NCBI GenBank assembly: GCA_947172415.1
Contig: OX359192.1
Coordinates: 7,054,401 to 7,118,400 of the forward strand
Direction of reading: 5' to 3'
Length of the DNA: 64,000 nt
Origin: Chondrosia reniformis
Lineage: Eukaryota > Porifera > Demospongiae > Chondrillida > Chondrillidae
Shown: positions 1-13,600 of the stretch, piece after piece
Numbering within the stretch: the stretch's first letter is position 1
Layout: the number at the start of each line of letters is the position of its first letter
Program-made: the position numbers and the translations under genes
Notes under the pieces: model-generated
Databases searched by the model: none
Seen by the model: the letters and a program-made list of their open reading frames with translations, nothing else
What the model was told of the DNA's origin: nothing

Positions 1-3000
1 TCATCCAAAGTGTGTGCATCCACTGTGTATACCTGTACATACAGACACACTGGAATATGATATACTGTATGTGTCATACGCACATTACAACTTAGCAAGA
101 CATACAGAGTAATGTAAAATATAACTTATTTAAAAACAGTTTTTAAACAGCCACAAACATATAAATCCAGCCTCAACAAGCTTTGTTTTTTTGATTCATG
201 TGTTTATAATTATAATATAAAAATGTAATACATTGAATAGGGAAGCCATGTTTTTCCTGCTACATACGTATTTCTACTTTTTAGTATAATTGTACTCTCC
301 AATGTACGAACCAATTTACTAATCCTGAAGAACCAACAAACCAGGGAGGGGAGTCAGTGGGTGGATATTAATATACATATACACAAGGATTCACAGAAGA
401 TCAAGATAAAGAAAAAGACAAAGACTCCCAGGATCACTGATGAAGGGTGGAATTCCCAGAAACGGCTGTCTGACCCAGTGGAGAAGAAGATGAAAGAAGG
501 GAAAAGAAGGAAGAAAAGACTACTGTATCTTCATCTAAAGCTCTCTTTAGGTTTAGTTCCCCTATAGGCTCTTTTTACAGAATAGGCATATAGCATGTAG
601 GAAAATGGTATCTTAGATTTTTCATATACACCTAACTAACATTGCAGACTAGACATATACACTAACATATGGCTCTCCAATGAAGTCTTCAAGGTAAGGA
701 TGCTGAGATGCCAAAAAACGTTTGGTAGGTTTTCCAGCAAAGAAAGCCTACAGAAATGAAGACATTACATAAATCCCATTTTGAAAGGCTATGAAATAGA
801 CAACACAAGTATACAACAGATAATGAGCACAAGTGATACTCCTTGTAAAGCATGTTAATTCATCCGTCCTTACATTGTTTACTTTGTTATATGGCGGATT
901 AAATCTTGGCTGAATAAATGGGCATCCATTGGCCAGAGCCTCAAGGGGCCCAGGGCCTTGTGAAAGAGCAACAGCAGCCAGTTAGGACAGATCACTCCTA
1001 ATTATTGGCATAACATACCTTCATAGGGAAAGCCAAGTCCGATAAAGAGCTTTGAGGACTGAAGCATGCTGTGGGAGATGAGACAATAAGACCACTATCC
1101 CATAGAGGTGCCATTTTATCAATCATGACTAACATTTGAAGTTCCTTGTAAGGTAAAACACCATGATTGGTATAGTAGGAAGTGGAGTAATTCTCTGGAA
1201 AAGTGGCTTGAATATCAAAGTAAGTTGCAAGAGTTTTCAGATAATCAGTACGTCCTTTTGTGTATCGCACTACAAGTCATAGAATCAATTGGTCTTCAAC
1301 ATAAAATCAGGGGGTGTGTCCCATTAGGGTATCAACATAAGGCCAGTGGGCGTGTCACATTAGGTCATCAATACAAGCTTTGGGTATAGGGCAAGTACCA
1401 TCTTTTCCATAGATTACTGCCCAGTTCTTCTTCCTAAGGTTTCTGCTCGATTGAGTGGGAGTTTCAGCAATAAACCCCAGAAATGTATTGTCAGGTGTAT
1501 GTGGATAATAAGTCCAAAATTGTTTAAGATTCTAATGAGAAGAGAAAGAAACCTCTCGTAAAATCTGACTACTTTATTAAACACTTCTCCACATATGAAT
1601 ATAGCTCAGAACACTGAGATGTTGGCAATGTCTACCTCAAGGCACACAAACCTATGTACCTATATGCACTGCTTTGTAGAAAACACTTAAAAATACACAT
1701 AAATACTACAAAGAGATTATGCGATATTACATTAATAATGTTTTCTCTGATCAGTTTAAAAATTTCTATTAAAATCAAAGCAAAGCCACAAAAGTACTGG
1801 GGCTATTTCAAATAGATTAGGGAGGACAGTACAGGAACCACTTTGTAGTTGGCAGCCAGGTGGTGATAAGCTTCAATCAGACAACCCTCCAGCCCACATA
1901 GGAACACTGCTACACTTAGGTCATACTTGAACTGTTTTACTGGGATCTCTGCAATAAAACAACTTAATTGTTTTGCAGCCAGATTTGTTCCCATATATGG
2001 TAGATCCAAAGCTATTACCAGCACTGGTTGGTCATAGAGCCAATCATCCATGCTTATTAAGAGCTAATTTACATCCTTTAATTTATATGTAATTTCTACA
2101 TTGTGTACAACGGCATACAACACCTTTTACGCTAATCCTTGTATGACACATGTTACCACATCCATAAACTACAGAAACACATCTGCCAGAGTTTGTGTAA
2201 TCTTAATACGTATACGCACGTGTACAAACCTCTATGATCCAAGAATTAAACAAATCGCTGGTTGTGGAGTCCACATAGTCTAGTGTCCTGAACACCGCTA
2301 CAGAAAGAGGCCACAGAGGCATTATGAACTATGCACCCATTAACAATAGTACTTTGAATTGTCCTGTACAATTATACAATTTGAACATCAATTACAGACA
2401 ACTTAAGATGAAAGAAGAGAACAGACCATTACATGGGCAATTAGTTTCAGACAGCAATTGTAAAGATTTACCCTTAAAGGAACTCTGTGCCTTGTGAATA
2501 GAAAAAGATAACTAATAGGATACAGGTTCTTGTAATCTATCCTGCTTCCTTAAACAAATCATGTTACTATTTAGGAATGACAAATTTAGAACATCTCACT
2601 GTACCTAATGGTTCTGATCCAAAGGAGTCAATAATTCTCAAACGACACTATACCAAATTAATAAAGCTTTCATTGAAGATATAAGAATAACATTGCAATT
2701 TTCTTTTAGAAAAACTGTTTGAAGTACTTATGTACGCATATGATTAATGGATTGTGCAACTATATGCATATATAGAAGCCTCTGCTAAAACAATACACAA
2801 TCTGGTTGATGTCAAAACAGAGACCCTTGACATGAATGAAAATATTTTTGCTATAAAAAGTAAGGAAATGGTTTGGCTCCTGACATCACAGTGCATTAAG
2901 AGAGCCTTTACACACTTTACCTTATAATGTGCAAAGAGGTTGTTCCTACTTAAGGCATACAAGCCAATGTAGTCTGTAAAAACCAGATCAAAGTCAACTT

Positions 3001-6000
3001 CTATAGAGAGAAAGACATAAGAAAGAACAAATGGCACCAGCCTTTCGGTACTAAAAATAGTTAATTGTACACAACAACCAATTGTAAGCTAGGAATTCTG
3101 AGGCCACAGAAGTGAAAGGATTTTTTTCAGAAATTGTAGATAATGATCAAGTTAGATATTCCTTTGATTTTACTCTGAAGTCACTTTGAAAACATTGTAT
3201 ATATAATCCTTGTCCAAAACAAATTCTAACTCTTTAAGAGCAATGTAGGCGTAATTCAACAAGCAGCTCTTAAATACATAAATCTGCATACACAATTTCT
3301 TTCCGACTGTCCTTTAACATTATATTATGCTATACTAATTAAGTGAGTATCAGTTTTATACTGAGCTAATCATATCTAGTAGTACTTGTTATTAGATACC
3401 AATGTTCAATTTATTTGATGATATTTTCCCACCATAAGTAGAGAGTTTAACAAACATGTACATATACCCATAATATTTCTTTCGTCTTTGGAGCACGAGG
3501 AATATGAATGACATCTGCGCATTCAAAATTATTGAGTTTAGTATTCTAAGATATCAATAATTATTACATCACAAATAAGTCATGGTACAGACTTTACTTA
3601 CATTACTGGAGGTTGAGAAGATCAAATTAGATCAGTCTTTGAAGTCTATTTAAGTCAAATTGGGCAATTGTCACCAATTTTAAAGGTAAAAGCAAAATCT
3701 TTTGAAGACTACAATTATATAATAATATTGTATTTTCAAAGAAGGCTTAATGCAATGAGAAACAAAAAATTAACAAGAAACTTGCTAAAAAATAAAAATA
3801 TCATTGAGAAATGAATAAAATATAACAGTCAGGTGATATCCTAATTAGAATACAAACAGGCTTTTCAAGTAACAAAATTAACTATTCTAGGCTACCCTAC
3901 TGCCAGCATTGTGTTGTCCACATCTAAATACAGTTGCCACAGTGTGTAAAGTCAATTCAGTTGACAGATTCAATACTATAAAATGCAAAGTGCAAACTGC
4001 CACCAAACCAATCAGTAGAATAAAACTTGTTTTGAACTCATTGTACTGTATGACCAGCTTGAGTAGTACAGCTTTCTTTGAACTCATTGTAAACAGTGTC
4101 TTCTATTGTAGGAAACAGTGATCAATTAGCATAATCAACTACCGAGGCATATTGACAATCTAAAACACTCTAGTGAAGAGGTAGAATAAAGCTACTGACT
4201 TGAAAGACATTTAGGTGTGCTTTCATCTCATTCTCACATTGCCTTTCACATACCTACTTTAGGTGGAAACATCTCCCCTAACTTTTCTGCATTTGTTTCT
4301 ATGGAAATGTTGTGCCCCAGAAGGAAAAGACAAGCTATCAGGTCACTCCATTGAACCAGTTCACCAAGGTAACCACCCTATACATAGAGAGACAAATTAG
4401 CTGTCATTAACCCTATTGACTGATTGAGCACAATAAATGTCTCTGAACTTGTTTCTTGTGTATTTCCTCTAGAAATAGTACTACATTGTTAATACCGCAC
4501 AGTCTTGGGAAAGTATACATGTGACATGAAAAACTAGCTTGATTGGTGGAAGTGTCTGAGTAGTGTAATATAGCTAGCTCCTTGTAGTGTCTTTGAGTCA
4601 AAAATCACTATTACATCAGAGAGTAATTTTTTGTCTCTTCTCTTGGCAACAAGTAACTATGGAAACTTGTCAATCATTGGTATGGCAGCCTCAATATTGA
4701 ATGGATTACTAGACCACAATCTATGTAGGTGACTGTTATAAATCACTGTCAGTTCCCATTCTTATACTATTAACATTCATATTCATTCATATTAACGAAT
4801 CAGCTATCTGATGTACCCAATTATTTTAATAATAATAATAATACTAGGGATAAAACCCGTCTCCTATGTTAGATACTCTCATAAAGAGGATGAAATTAAA
4901 ATTTCCTGGCAAAAGCTAATCAAAAGGCAGTCATTCTGCCACTCCATAGGAAATACTCTGACCACACCATCCATTGTTGCCCACAAACTAAGTGCAGTTG
5001 AATTGACATCAAAGAAGTACAACTTTAACATTACAATGACTTACCTTAAAGGCATTTGCTGCAAAATTATACTGGCTGTAACTTAGCTAACATAAAAAGA
5101 GATATAGTAATAAAAATTAGCACGGTATAAATCAGTGCAATATGCCATGTAACAACATGGTTCCAGCGCATTGCTATAAATGTTACACGTTAAAACATGT
5201 GTTGAGAGCCTCCTATAATTTAGAGTGTGTGTAATTCACTCGTTGATTTAAATAGAGTCACTAGAAATACATGATATATTATATAACACATAATTAAGTA
5301 TATATTTAAGTTTAATGATTTACAGTAACAAAATATCACTGGTTGATTGATCAAGTTAGGGTTGTCAATGTAAATAATTAAAGGTTGAGATAAGTAAGTA
5401 GCAAGATGTACGAAAACTTGTTAAAAGGAATTTATGAGAAGAAAGTTTAGAATTATTGACACTTCATTACTATTTCTTAGAAGAGCTGCAAATATAATGC
5501 TTATATACAATGTTTAAGCGCAAAACCTCTCTAGATTATTATAGAAATTCAAGTACATTAGGTAATTAACATATTCTGAGGTGAGAGCCAGTTTATTATT
5601 ATGTTGCATATAAAATCAGTGCACCAATTAGAACCTCCAGTGTAAATTAGCTATGAGAAAGGACAAAAGGAGATCAAAAGCAGTAACCCCTTTGAGACAG
5701 AACTAAACCTGAGATAACAGAGAACCACTACTTATTTGTATTCCAAACACAATCATACTAGAACACAATCCATTGATAACTCAACTGTGATATTATTTTG
5801 ATTAAATGCCTACAATTAAGTCATCAGCCTGGAAAGATCATCAAAGGTATCACCCAATAAACCTGTCTGCATATGAATTCCTCTTAGTCATCAAGTGAGA
5901 CAGCAAAAGTGATGAATTTCCCAAAGATGCCCTCTTTGATCTATTAACCCTTTTTTATAAAGTATCAATTCAAAGGTGTTCATTGTCTATAGCATGGCCA

Positions 6001-6868
6001 GCTGATATGTCTACTTACCAAGCCAGGAAATACAAGAATCCTCTGAGGTGATTTAAAGAGGTGTGGATTATTCTGACGCAACTTATTAGCAGTCTTTTCT
6101 AGAAGCTCTGAGTGCCTAGTATGTAAATAAAGCTGATTGTTATTATTAGAAATTAAATATTAATTACAAAATCGCAAAAAAGAGGTGGTCAAGTCAACAT
6201 ATGAAAAGAAATCTAAAATTCTCCTTGATTTTATTAGTTGACACAAGAATTTTTGAAAGATATGTGATGATCAATTTGGTGAATTTTTAACAATTTGTCC
6301 TCAATAAGACCAAGTGTATTTAGTTGTGAGACAATTTGAAAAAGTTGATCATAAGATTTCATTAAGTAATTGAAAAAGTGACTTTGGTGAATCATATCTC
6401 AAAGATATTCAATTTTTATTACTCTATCGATTCTGGTTGGGTAGTGAGGTCTGGTAGCACCAGTGAAGGCTCACTCCCAGTCAGCTAAGCTGTGCACCTG
6501 GTGGGTGGCCTGGTAGCCTTAAAAGTGGTGATGGCTTGCAAGTGCAGCCCCATGCCTCCTAACCATAACTGGTTGGCATCTTCAATTTGTAGGCCTTGGG
6601 CACATTAATTATAATTAATTTACCCATGCTGGCGTGATATAATCCACTGCAACTTGGATGACTGATCTTTAACCATTTTCATGTTGTGCAAGTCACTTAT
6701 CTTTGGGGAAATTGACTGTTTTCTCACATACATACCAACATGCCTTGTTGTGTGCACCAACAGGCTGGTATCCATTTTGCTAATCTTCTGCCATTTCCAA
6801 TATATCAATAATGATGATATCAATACTACACATATAAAGAAAATCGTAGCTTTTCTGATTGCATACAT
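1..6868 (-). CDS. MGAT5: MGAT5-type alpha-mannoside beta-1,6-N-acetylglucosaminyltransferase, 3' end cut by window
   Basis: Golgi type II enzyme that adds the beta-1,6-GlcNAc branch to N-glycans. The ATG at 6868 opens MYAIRKATIFFICVVLISS, a short cytosolic tail plus signal anchor. Phase-consistent exons (minus): 6868-6624, 6115-6019, 5086-5045, 4377-4254, 3000-2921, 2647-2605, 1531-1399, 1269-1134, 1068-1019, 956-883, 747-667 and 32-1 (partial). Seen motifs that match the GT18 family from memory are GGYLGELVQWSDLI, RIIDSFGSEP, YYPHTPDNTFLGF, LFIGLGFPYEGPGPLEALAN, GCPFIQPRFNPPYN and SQHPYLEDFIGEPYVYTVD. One exon of about 60 nt (length 2 mod 3) between 2604 and 1532, expected to carry the WGxW segment, was not found. 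The stem before the catalytic fold is only about 100 residues, much shorter than vertebrate MGAT5. Divergent neighbour: Axin. Confidence 0.93.
1803..2051 (-). other. Unrecognised 82-codon open frame in an MGAT5 intron
   Basis: The frame begins with ATG at 2051 and ends at a stop at 1803, and lies in the unresolved interval between two MGAT5 exons. Its composition looks protein-like rather than random, with hydrophobic stretches such as LDLPYMGTNLAAKQL and VAVFLCGLEGCLIEAYHHL. A TTTATTGCAG acceptor-like site sits inside it. The part after this site would be phase-compatible with the flanking MGAT5 exons, but it does not resemble the missing MGAT5 segment. It could be a nested gene fragment, a mobile-element remnant or a lineage-specific exon. 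I do not recognise the family. Confidence 0.25.
6116..6623 (-). repeat. MGAT5 intron 1 with a dispersed repeat (about 6475-6560)
   Basis: This intron separates the signal-anchor exon from the first catalytic exon. About 6475-6560 is clearly similar to 59582-59675 inside an IFT140 intron. The shared blocks GCTGTGCACCTGG, TGGTAGCCTTA and GATGGCTT occur in the same order and orientation in the window. This is therefore a dispersed repeat family of unknown class. No terminal repeats were seen at this copy. Confidence 0.55.
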
Positions 6869-7465
6869 GTCCCTTCATGGACTTGCATCGGATTAGTTTT
6901 GGCAATTCAATCCATAAAAATTAGGTGACAGTAATTTAAAATGTTTCTCTTAGCAAGTCCTAGATTTACGAACGTTTGGTAAAGTCAACTTACAAACAAC
7001 AAGGATGGTAACAAAGATCAACACTCTAGCAAACTTAAATCGAGTCATTTACAAAGGAGGGTATTCCTCCAATTAATTTTAGGCGTTACTAATATGAAAT
7101 AATCCGCCAATCGGGCTCGACAAAATCTATGAATATCATTAATGCTCCCCAGAATAAGTTTCTTATTACTTAAACACCACGTGAATCCAATTATGACGAC
7201 TAGATCAAAGAATCGACACCAATAACTGTATGATTACGATTCCCTTTGATCTGCTTTTTAGACTACAAATTGATCACCACCTCTCAGACGGCAAATGGGT
7301 AGCCTGTGAATTCAATAGTAGCTCATTGTCCAGTTCTTCAGTTAAGTTTGTGTTTTACTAGTGGGAAGAAGAACTTTGAAGTCGTGTCACGGAAGGAATT
7401 GTATTAGACTCGGAGACTATTCTAGAGCGTATGCAAAGTTCAATACTCAGTGTGCTAGTTTCAGG
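6869..7465. promoter_or_regulatory. Bidirectional promoter region, MGAT5 / Axin
   Basis: The two ATGs, minus at 6868 and plus at 7466, are 597 bp apart and point away from each other. The interval contains a CACGTG E-box at 7178-7183 and a CCAATCGG CCAAT-type motif near 7105. It has no long open frame starting with ATG. In-frame codons upstream of 7466 carry no ATG, so 7466 is the first usable start for Axin. Promoter activity is inferred from layout only. Confidence 0.5.
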
Positions 7466-10283
7466 ATGGAACCGAACGATATCGAATCACATTTAGCTTT
7501 AGAGTTAGCCTTAGACAAAGTCGTAGACGGAGTTTGCTCATCGGATGACGAGAGTGGCCCTGAAGACAACGCCAGTGAAAGTGGAAAGGGCAGTCAGGCG
7601 GAATCTCCTCGTTTAGCCAACATTGTCCATTATGTGGATCCTGTGGAGGAACAGATAAGGCTCCTTAAGAAAGTGCTAGCAGACCCGCAAGGACACCAGT
7701 GTTTCAGTCGCTATCTGAAGCAGCACTGTAGTAATTCCAATCTAAGGTTTTGGTTGGCTTGCGAAAGTTATAAGAAGACGCCGCCACACGAGCAAGGAAG
7801 GTTGAAGGACTCTGCGAGAGCAGTCTATCAGAATTTTATAAGTCGTTCAGCCCCGTTCAAGATTGATCTAACGGCACCAACTCTTCAAGCTATAAAAGTG
7901 GGTCTACGCTTCGGTTCTCCACCCGGGGTATCATTCTATGACAAAGCGCAAAGTGAAGTTATAACGAGTATGGCACAGAACGAATTCGCGAGGTTCTGTT
8001 CTTCAGACACCATATCCGAGGTCTCTGCCCCAGGCACCGCCGTTTCTGTGTCCGACTGTACAGCGACGGATCCGGTTGTACGGTATCCTCGTGTTCCAAG
8101 CAAAGCTTCTTCAGATATAAGCGACAATTCGTCAGCTTACACTGTAGAGTAAGTAACCTCCTGTAGCGTACACAATTAAATTGTAATAGTCAAATATTTT
8201 ATTATGTCAGCCTATCTATCTTCTAATCTTTTCTTGTAGTAGTGATACGTCGATATATTCGGGGTTTACTCCCAGAAGAAATCCAAGAACAATATTAAAT
8301 AAGCCAGTATCTACAGGAACTGGTCGTTCGGCTATTTCAGATGCTGAGGTATATCTCCTAGATTGTACTGATTGAGGCATGTGTATGCACTCTTATTTCT
8401 TTGGAACAATCTAGGCACTAAACCTACCCAGCAGTGCTATGGTCAGACATTCCAGTAGAGTTGCTTCCCAGGAGGAGTTTGTGGCTCAGGTTACAGAGAG
8501 GCTCTTGGCTGTTGAAAAGGATAGAGTTCAATTAAAGAGAGAAGTTTTAGATGCAGCATCTCGTAATGGTACCAGTCAACTTGAGGTATGAATTTACACA
8601 TTGACAAGTACTAAACATTTGTAATTGAAACATTTGATGCACTCATGTGACCTTATTTTGTGCAGGACCTAGACTGGTATGACCACCCAAGAATCAGAAA
8701 GTATACAGTACATGATGAAGTTCCAATTTTTTCAATCGATACTGATACATCGTCATACAGTGAAGTTTCTGAACAAGTGGCACCTGTAGTACAATGCAAT
8801 ACATTGAAGACACCTCAGTGGAATTTAGATAATGCGGCTCAAGCTGAGTTGCTGCTTGCTATGAAAGAAATGCACGTGAGAAACAAACATAAACAACAAT
8901 CAAGTTCTAAATATTCAACAGTAGTGAGTGATTCTGGAATCTCAATTGAAGCTGGCTATCATGATGGTATGGTCCATTCAAGTACTACAAATAACAGAAT
9001 ACAGCAGTTTGTTAAAACTCAGCAGGAAAGAGAAGACAGGGAACAGCAGGCCATTCAAGCGGCCACTCTCCTCATGACTAATTCACCCATAAACAACCAG
9101 ATAATTCCAGGTCACATTAGAGAGGGCCCCCTCAAGAGGCATACAAATTCTGAGCCTTGGATAATGACCAGCAGTGGTAAAGACAAGGCTCTTCAAGCAG
9201 CACACTTTCCACCCAACTCTTATCCAGTTAGCGAAGACTCCTCTTCGACTTATAGCTCTGAATTCTTCATCCCAAGACCAAAGGAGCATTATGATTCTGA
9301 TTGTGCAAGACCCATTACCCTAATAAGGTACATATGAACTGAGCCCTTATTTATGACCCTGTCACCTTAGTATGATATGAAAGGTATCTGGGCGATAGCT
9401 CAATCCTTGTATATCGGATTTCATATACTGCAGATACTCAGACTGAGTGTCTCCAGTGGGCCTACCCTTTGATCAATGATACTGCTAGGGTTTCCATACA
9501 TTTATGTCATAACTAGACTTAGGGGGGGATATTTCATAGGTATATTGTAAAGACTTGGGGGATGATATCACTCTGTCATCATTTATTTTGTATGATAACT
9601 CAGTTGGATCATGTTGCTCTCTGTTATACTGTCTATAGACATCCAAAGACCTCAAAGGTACATTTAAGCAGGCAAAAGGGCAGTACAAGACAGTCCAATC
9701 TGACACAACGGCCTATAGATAATAAGACTGTTTTGGTGTTGTACACTATGGATGATGAATCAATACCATACTCTTCCAACATTGCTGATCAAGAGCTCAC
9801 ACTTGGTGAATTTAAGGAGAAAGTCTTTCGTAGGAAAGGTGACTACAGGTTTGTAAACGTGTGCATTTGAATTAGCATATTACTTGTGTATAAGTGTATA
9901 TCTAAAGTTTTGTAATTATGTCTGGGAGTGTCACTTCTGTTACTCTGTGTATTGATAACATGAACAAGACTGCCATTCATTTATTGCTAAATTAAATTAG
10001 TAGTAGTCTTTGAAGAGGGTTTCAAGTCAAAGCATTCTGGCATAGTTCATTATAAAACTATTGAATGTTGATTACTGGCTTCTTCACTGAATACTTCAAG
10101 CATAAAGACAAGCTGTTATCTAACTGGTGTTATCAACATTCCTTCTTGTCTTGCCATTGTAGGTTCTTCTTTCTCAATTGGTGCGAGGACATTCAATCAG
10201 AAGTTCATCAGGAATGTTTAAGCGAAGATGATATTATACCTCGACATAGAGGGCGAATTACAGGCAAGATTGTAACATGCTAA
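7466..10283 (+). CDS. AXIN: Axin (RGS and DIX domain scaffold of the beta-catenin destruction complex)
   Basis: Cytoplasmic scaffold that holds APC, GSK3, CK1 and beta-catenin in canonical Wnt signalling. Exons: 7466-8148, 8240-8348, 8415-8585, 8666-9327, 9639-9848, 10163-10283; these sum to 1956 nt, 651 residues. An RGS (APC-binding) domain lies at about residues 70-185, with signatures FSRYLKQHC, LRFWLACESYKK and NEFARFC. Exon 3 carries EEFVAQVTERLLAVEKDR, which resembles the FxxxLxxRLxxV stretch just before the GSK3-binding region in other Axins. A DIX domain ends the protein at about 568-651 (DESIPYSSN, LTLGEFKE, GDYRFFFLNW, GRITGKIV). The middle 200 residues are low in recognisable motifs. 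I see no tankyrase-type RxxxxG motif near the N-terminus and no convincing beta-catenin helix. The length is short compared with vertebrate Axins (over 800 residues). Confidence 0.95.
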
Positions 10284-10623
10284 CTGAGACAAAAGCACAA
10301 CTCATAACCCATCTTTATTCATCTATTTTATTTAATATTCAGAATATAGATGTTGTTTGTCCACCTGGTTCTTGTGGTCTGTATTGTATTGTGTATTGTA
10401 AGCTGTTTGTGATCACTGTAAATAGATACAGTCACAAACCCATCAGGGTCTCAGGACTCAAGATTTTTACATTTTTTGTTTGTTTCCCACTCCCTTGTCA
10501 TCTTATAGTGTAATTATTCAGATTCAAAAGTATTCTTTTGACTTCATGACTTATCAATAATTTAAAGAATTTTCATTTTGAAGTGAAAGAAATTGTTTAA
10601 CAAGCATGTTTTCATAAATAATG
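10284..10623. other. Convergent intergenic gap between Axin and PGAP1
   Basis: About 340 bp separate the two stop codons. It holds AT-rich 3' UTR-like sequence for both genes. I see no AATAAA on either expected strand close to the stops, and no additional gene. Confidence 0.6.
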
Positions 10624-13600
10624 CTAAGTCCATCTGAGACTGAAACAGAAGAGTGTTAGCAGGTGTTGGGAGAAAGTGTAACATTTTACAAAAATGAAAA
10701 GGTAACAGACAATGACGATTTCCAGTGCTGAGGTCATAATTGTCTGAAGATTATTATTTAGCCACCTGGGCAAGGAACTCCATGGCTGTGCTCTATATGA
10801 AACATCTATGGTATCTCTGGACAGGAAATCCTCTTTCCTGAAATGGACATAAAATATACAATACATGAATACTCAAGTCTCATAGGTCTTTGTATAAATG
10901 AACTACCATATGCATTTGCATAGATATGCTTTACAGAGAGAATCTATGCTAGCTATATAAATATACATGTACTTGAAGTGCAGTCAATTGTAGAGTACAC
11001 ATTGTTGCAGGCCCATACTTGTCTACTTGATTTGCTCATTTACCTATCTATCTCACAAAATGCTTCTGCAGTGTGTTTTGTTTTGAGCTGAATTGCTCTT
11101 GCAATAGAAATGAGGCCCATTAGCAGAGACCCAGTTGAGTGCACATCTGGTCTCAGTGGGCTGGGAATGAAATTGTTTGCTCTGTAAAAAGTGAATAGGT
11201 ATTAAGTTCTGTTGACTGCATATGACACACAATAGAACAAAGAGATTCGAACACAGAGAGAGGGAAATTTCTGTGGGCCAGACAGATTGTTATGGTGGCA
11301 TGCGCACACCTCTCTATTCAGACATCAAAGGAAAGCGGCACCCAAGTTGTCCTGCTGTTTACATAAACACCTGAATAACAATACAGTATAAAAGATACGC
11401 CGTGAATAAACGCTGTAGGATTATTTCTTCGTTGAATCTCTCGTATCAAGAGGGAAACAATTTATTCTAAACGTGGCTAAACTCTTGCATCGACTTTTAT
11501 TGATTTTGGCAAAAAGTGTTCGACCGCTTACGCAAGGTGTTATTACGTTTGTGTGTGGTCATTATTGCAGTGTGGCTGTATATTCATCATCACACTTAGT
11601 AAAAGGTTTCATTTTCATAATCAGATGAGAATTAGAAAGCCAGAAGCATCATGAAATGAAGAATCCCTAGCTATTTTAAACTTCAAAGTAGTCACTATTC
11701 AATTGTAACATAAAATCAACTATTTCAAATTTGCATCTAATTTTATAGAACATTTGAACCATATTCATGTGGTAGGCATTACAGGAATTAAGGTGTATCA
11801 TTAGCATTGAAAACTAACATGAGTTCTTTGATCCAGATGACAACAGATGGAATGGAAAGACTTGCATTTAGCAACACAGCTGCTAAATGGTTAGTAGTAT
11901 AGTTGCTTACAAGGTGACTCAACTGTGAGAATGAAATAGGACCAAAGGAATGCCAATTAGTATTATATATCAAAGAGATTAAGAATCATTCAGAGGGTGA
12001 CTTAAACAAGTCCTAAAATATGAGCTGATGGCGAGATGAGGATCATACTCTGTTAGCACACATGCAGGGTACATTTATGTATGTGCACATAACAATAAGT
12101 GTTTCATACAAAGTGACCAATGATGAAGAAGACCATGAAATTACAATTAAGTCATCCTAGAGATACAAAAACATAACATTCCAGGAATGGCCAGATAAAG
12201 TAGAAACCATCTTCCCACTACCATTTCAAAGCACCTTTTATCCTTCATATGTAGATATATATACATGTGTATCTGTGAATTCATTGTAAACACCTACAAC
12301 CTCACCAACAAGAAATTGACCATTGAAGATATGAAGAGGCTTACGCCACCACAAAAGAAACTGATAGGTACAATGGCAACCAAAACAGGTAGTACTAAAA
12401 TAGGTGACCTAGGACAAGAAAGGAATGAATGAAAATATTAGATTACGCTTACATAAACACATTTGAAATAAATACGTATTACAGAAATTATTAAAAAAAG
12501 TGTAGTTATTAATTAAGCTAGAGATATATGTATATGCATTTCTTATTTTACATAATATACACATGTACAGTACAGTGTATCAAATGTCTGAAGCATTTCA
12601 AGTATGTCTTTCCTAACTAGATTAAAGCATATATGCAAGGTGTAAGAACACTCCAATTGGCTTACTCCACTTTTGAAAATTTCCTTATTACCCACTTCAA
12701 ACCATTTGTTGCTAGAATAATTACTTTGTGTAAGTGAGAGCTCAGCAAATACAGGATTCCTAGTAATTGTGTCATGCTACATGTATAAGATGCAAAGGAG
12801 AGTGCAAGCTATGAATATCATTAAAAAGTAACACTGTTATAAAACATGGAATTCATACCTTTGGAAGGCTGGGAAGTATGCATATTATAGACGATATACT
12901 ATACAGTTATATACTCAGAAACTTGGCTTATAACACCAAAAGAATGCGTAGGAAAAGTGTACTGTGTTTGGGAATATGAAATTACATCCACCACATTTCT
13001 GAAAAGACTACACATACTCAAGTATTGAAGGCAACATGCCAAACATACCCAATTGTGGGGAAGGGAATAAGATAACACAGACATACTGTCAGAACTATTT
13101 CTAGAAAAGGGTGTTCTCCATTTGGTACTCCCAAAAGTAACTTGACCAGTGTCTTAGTCAACAGTAATTCCAGAAGAGTGATTCCATTGTTAAGAACAAA
13201 CTACATGTACACATAGGAAAGCATGTGCTGAAATCTTGGAAAGGCTTTGAAACACATTAACAATCAGCCATATTAATACTGCCCGATGTGCTGTTCAATG
13301 ATACAGACAATACAGTAAAGCCAAATTTTGTTCAGTTGCAAAGCAATATGTTAATATGAAATAAGCACTCCCTAATAAAGTAACTATATTTGTTATGTAT
13401 AAGGTATCATATTTCACTTCATCACAAATCATCAGGTAGTGACAGACTCATGAATATATTTACGCTGAAATACAATATCCCACTTCAAAAACAACAAGTC
13501 CACACTTGCAAGTAGGGAACTGGTTCTGACCTCAAAAAAAGACCCTGAAATGTCCAATGAAAAATGTACCTGTGGTTAAGGAAGGCAAATGAATTGACAC

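Noticed and set aside
361-567. Lys-rich plus-strand frame near the left edge
   Set aside because: It starts with GTG, has no upstream exon evidence and falls in an MGAT5 intron.
8930-8944. DSGIS in Axin as a beta-TrCP degron
   Set aside because: The spacing is DSGxS rather than DSGxxS, so it does not meet the motif.
9380-9480. tRNA-like or SINE-like segment (GGGCGATAGCTCAAT) in an Axin intron
   Set aside because: No B-box (GGTTCGANNCC) follows and no cloverleaf could be drawn.
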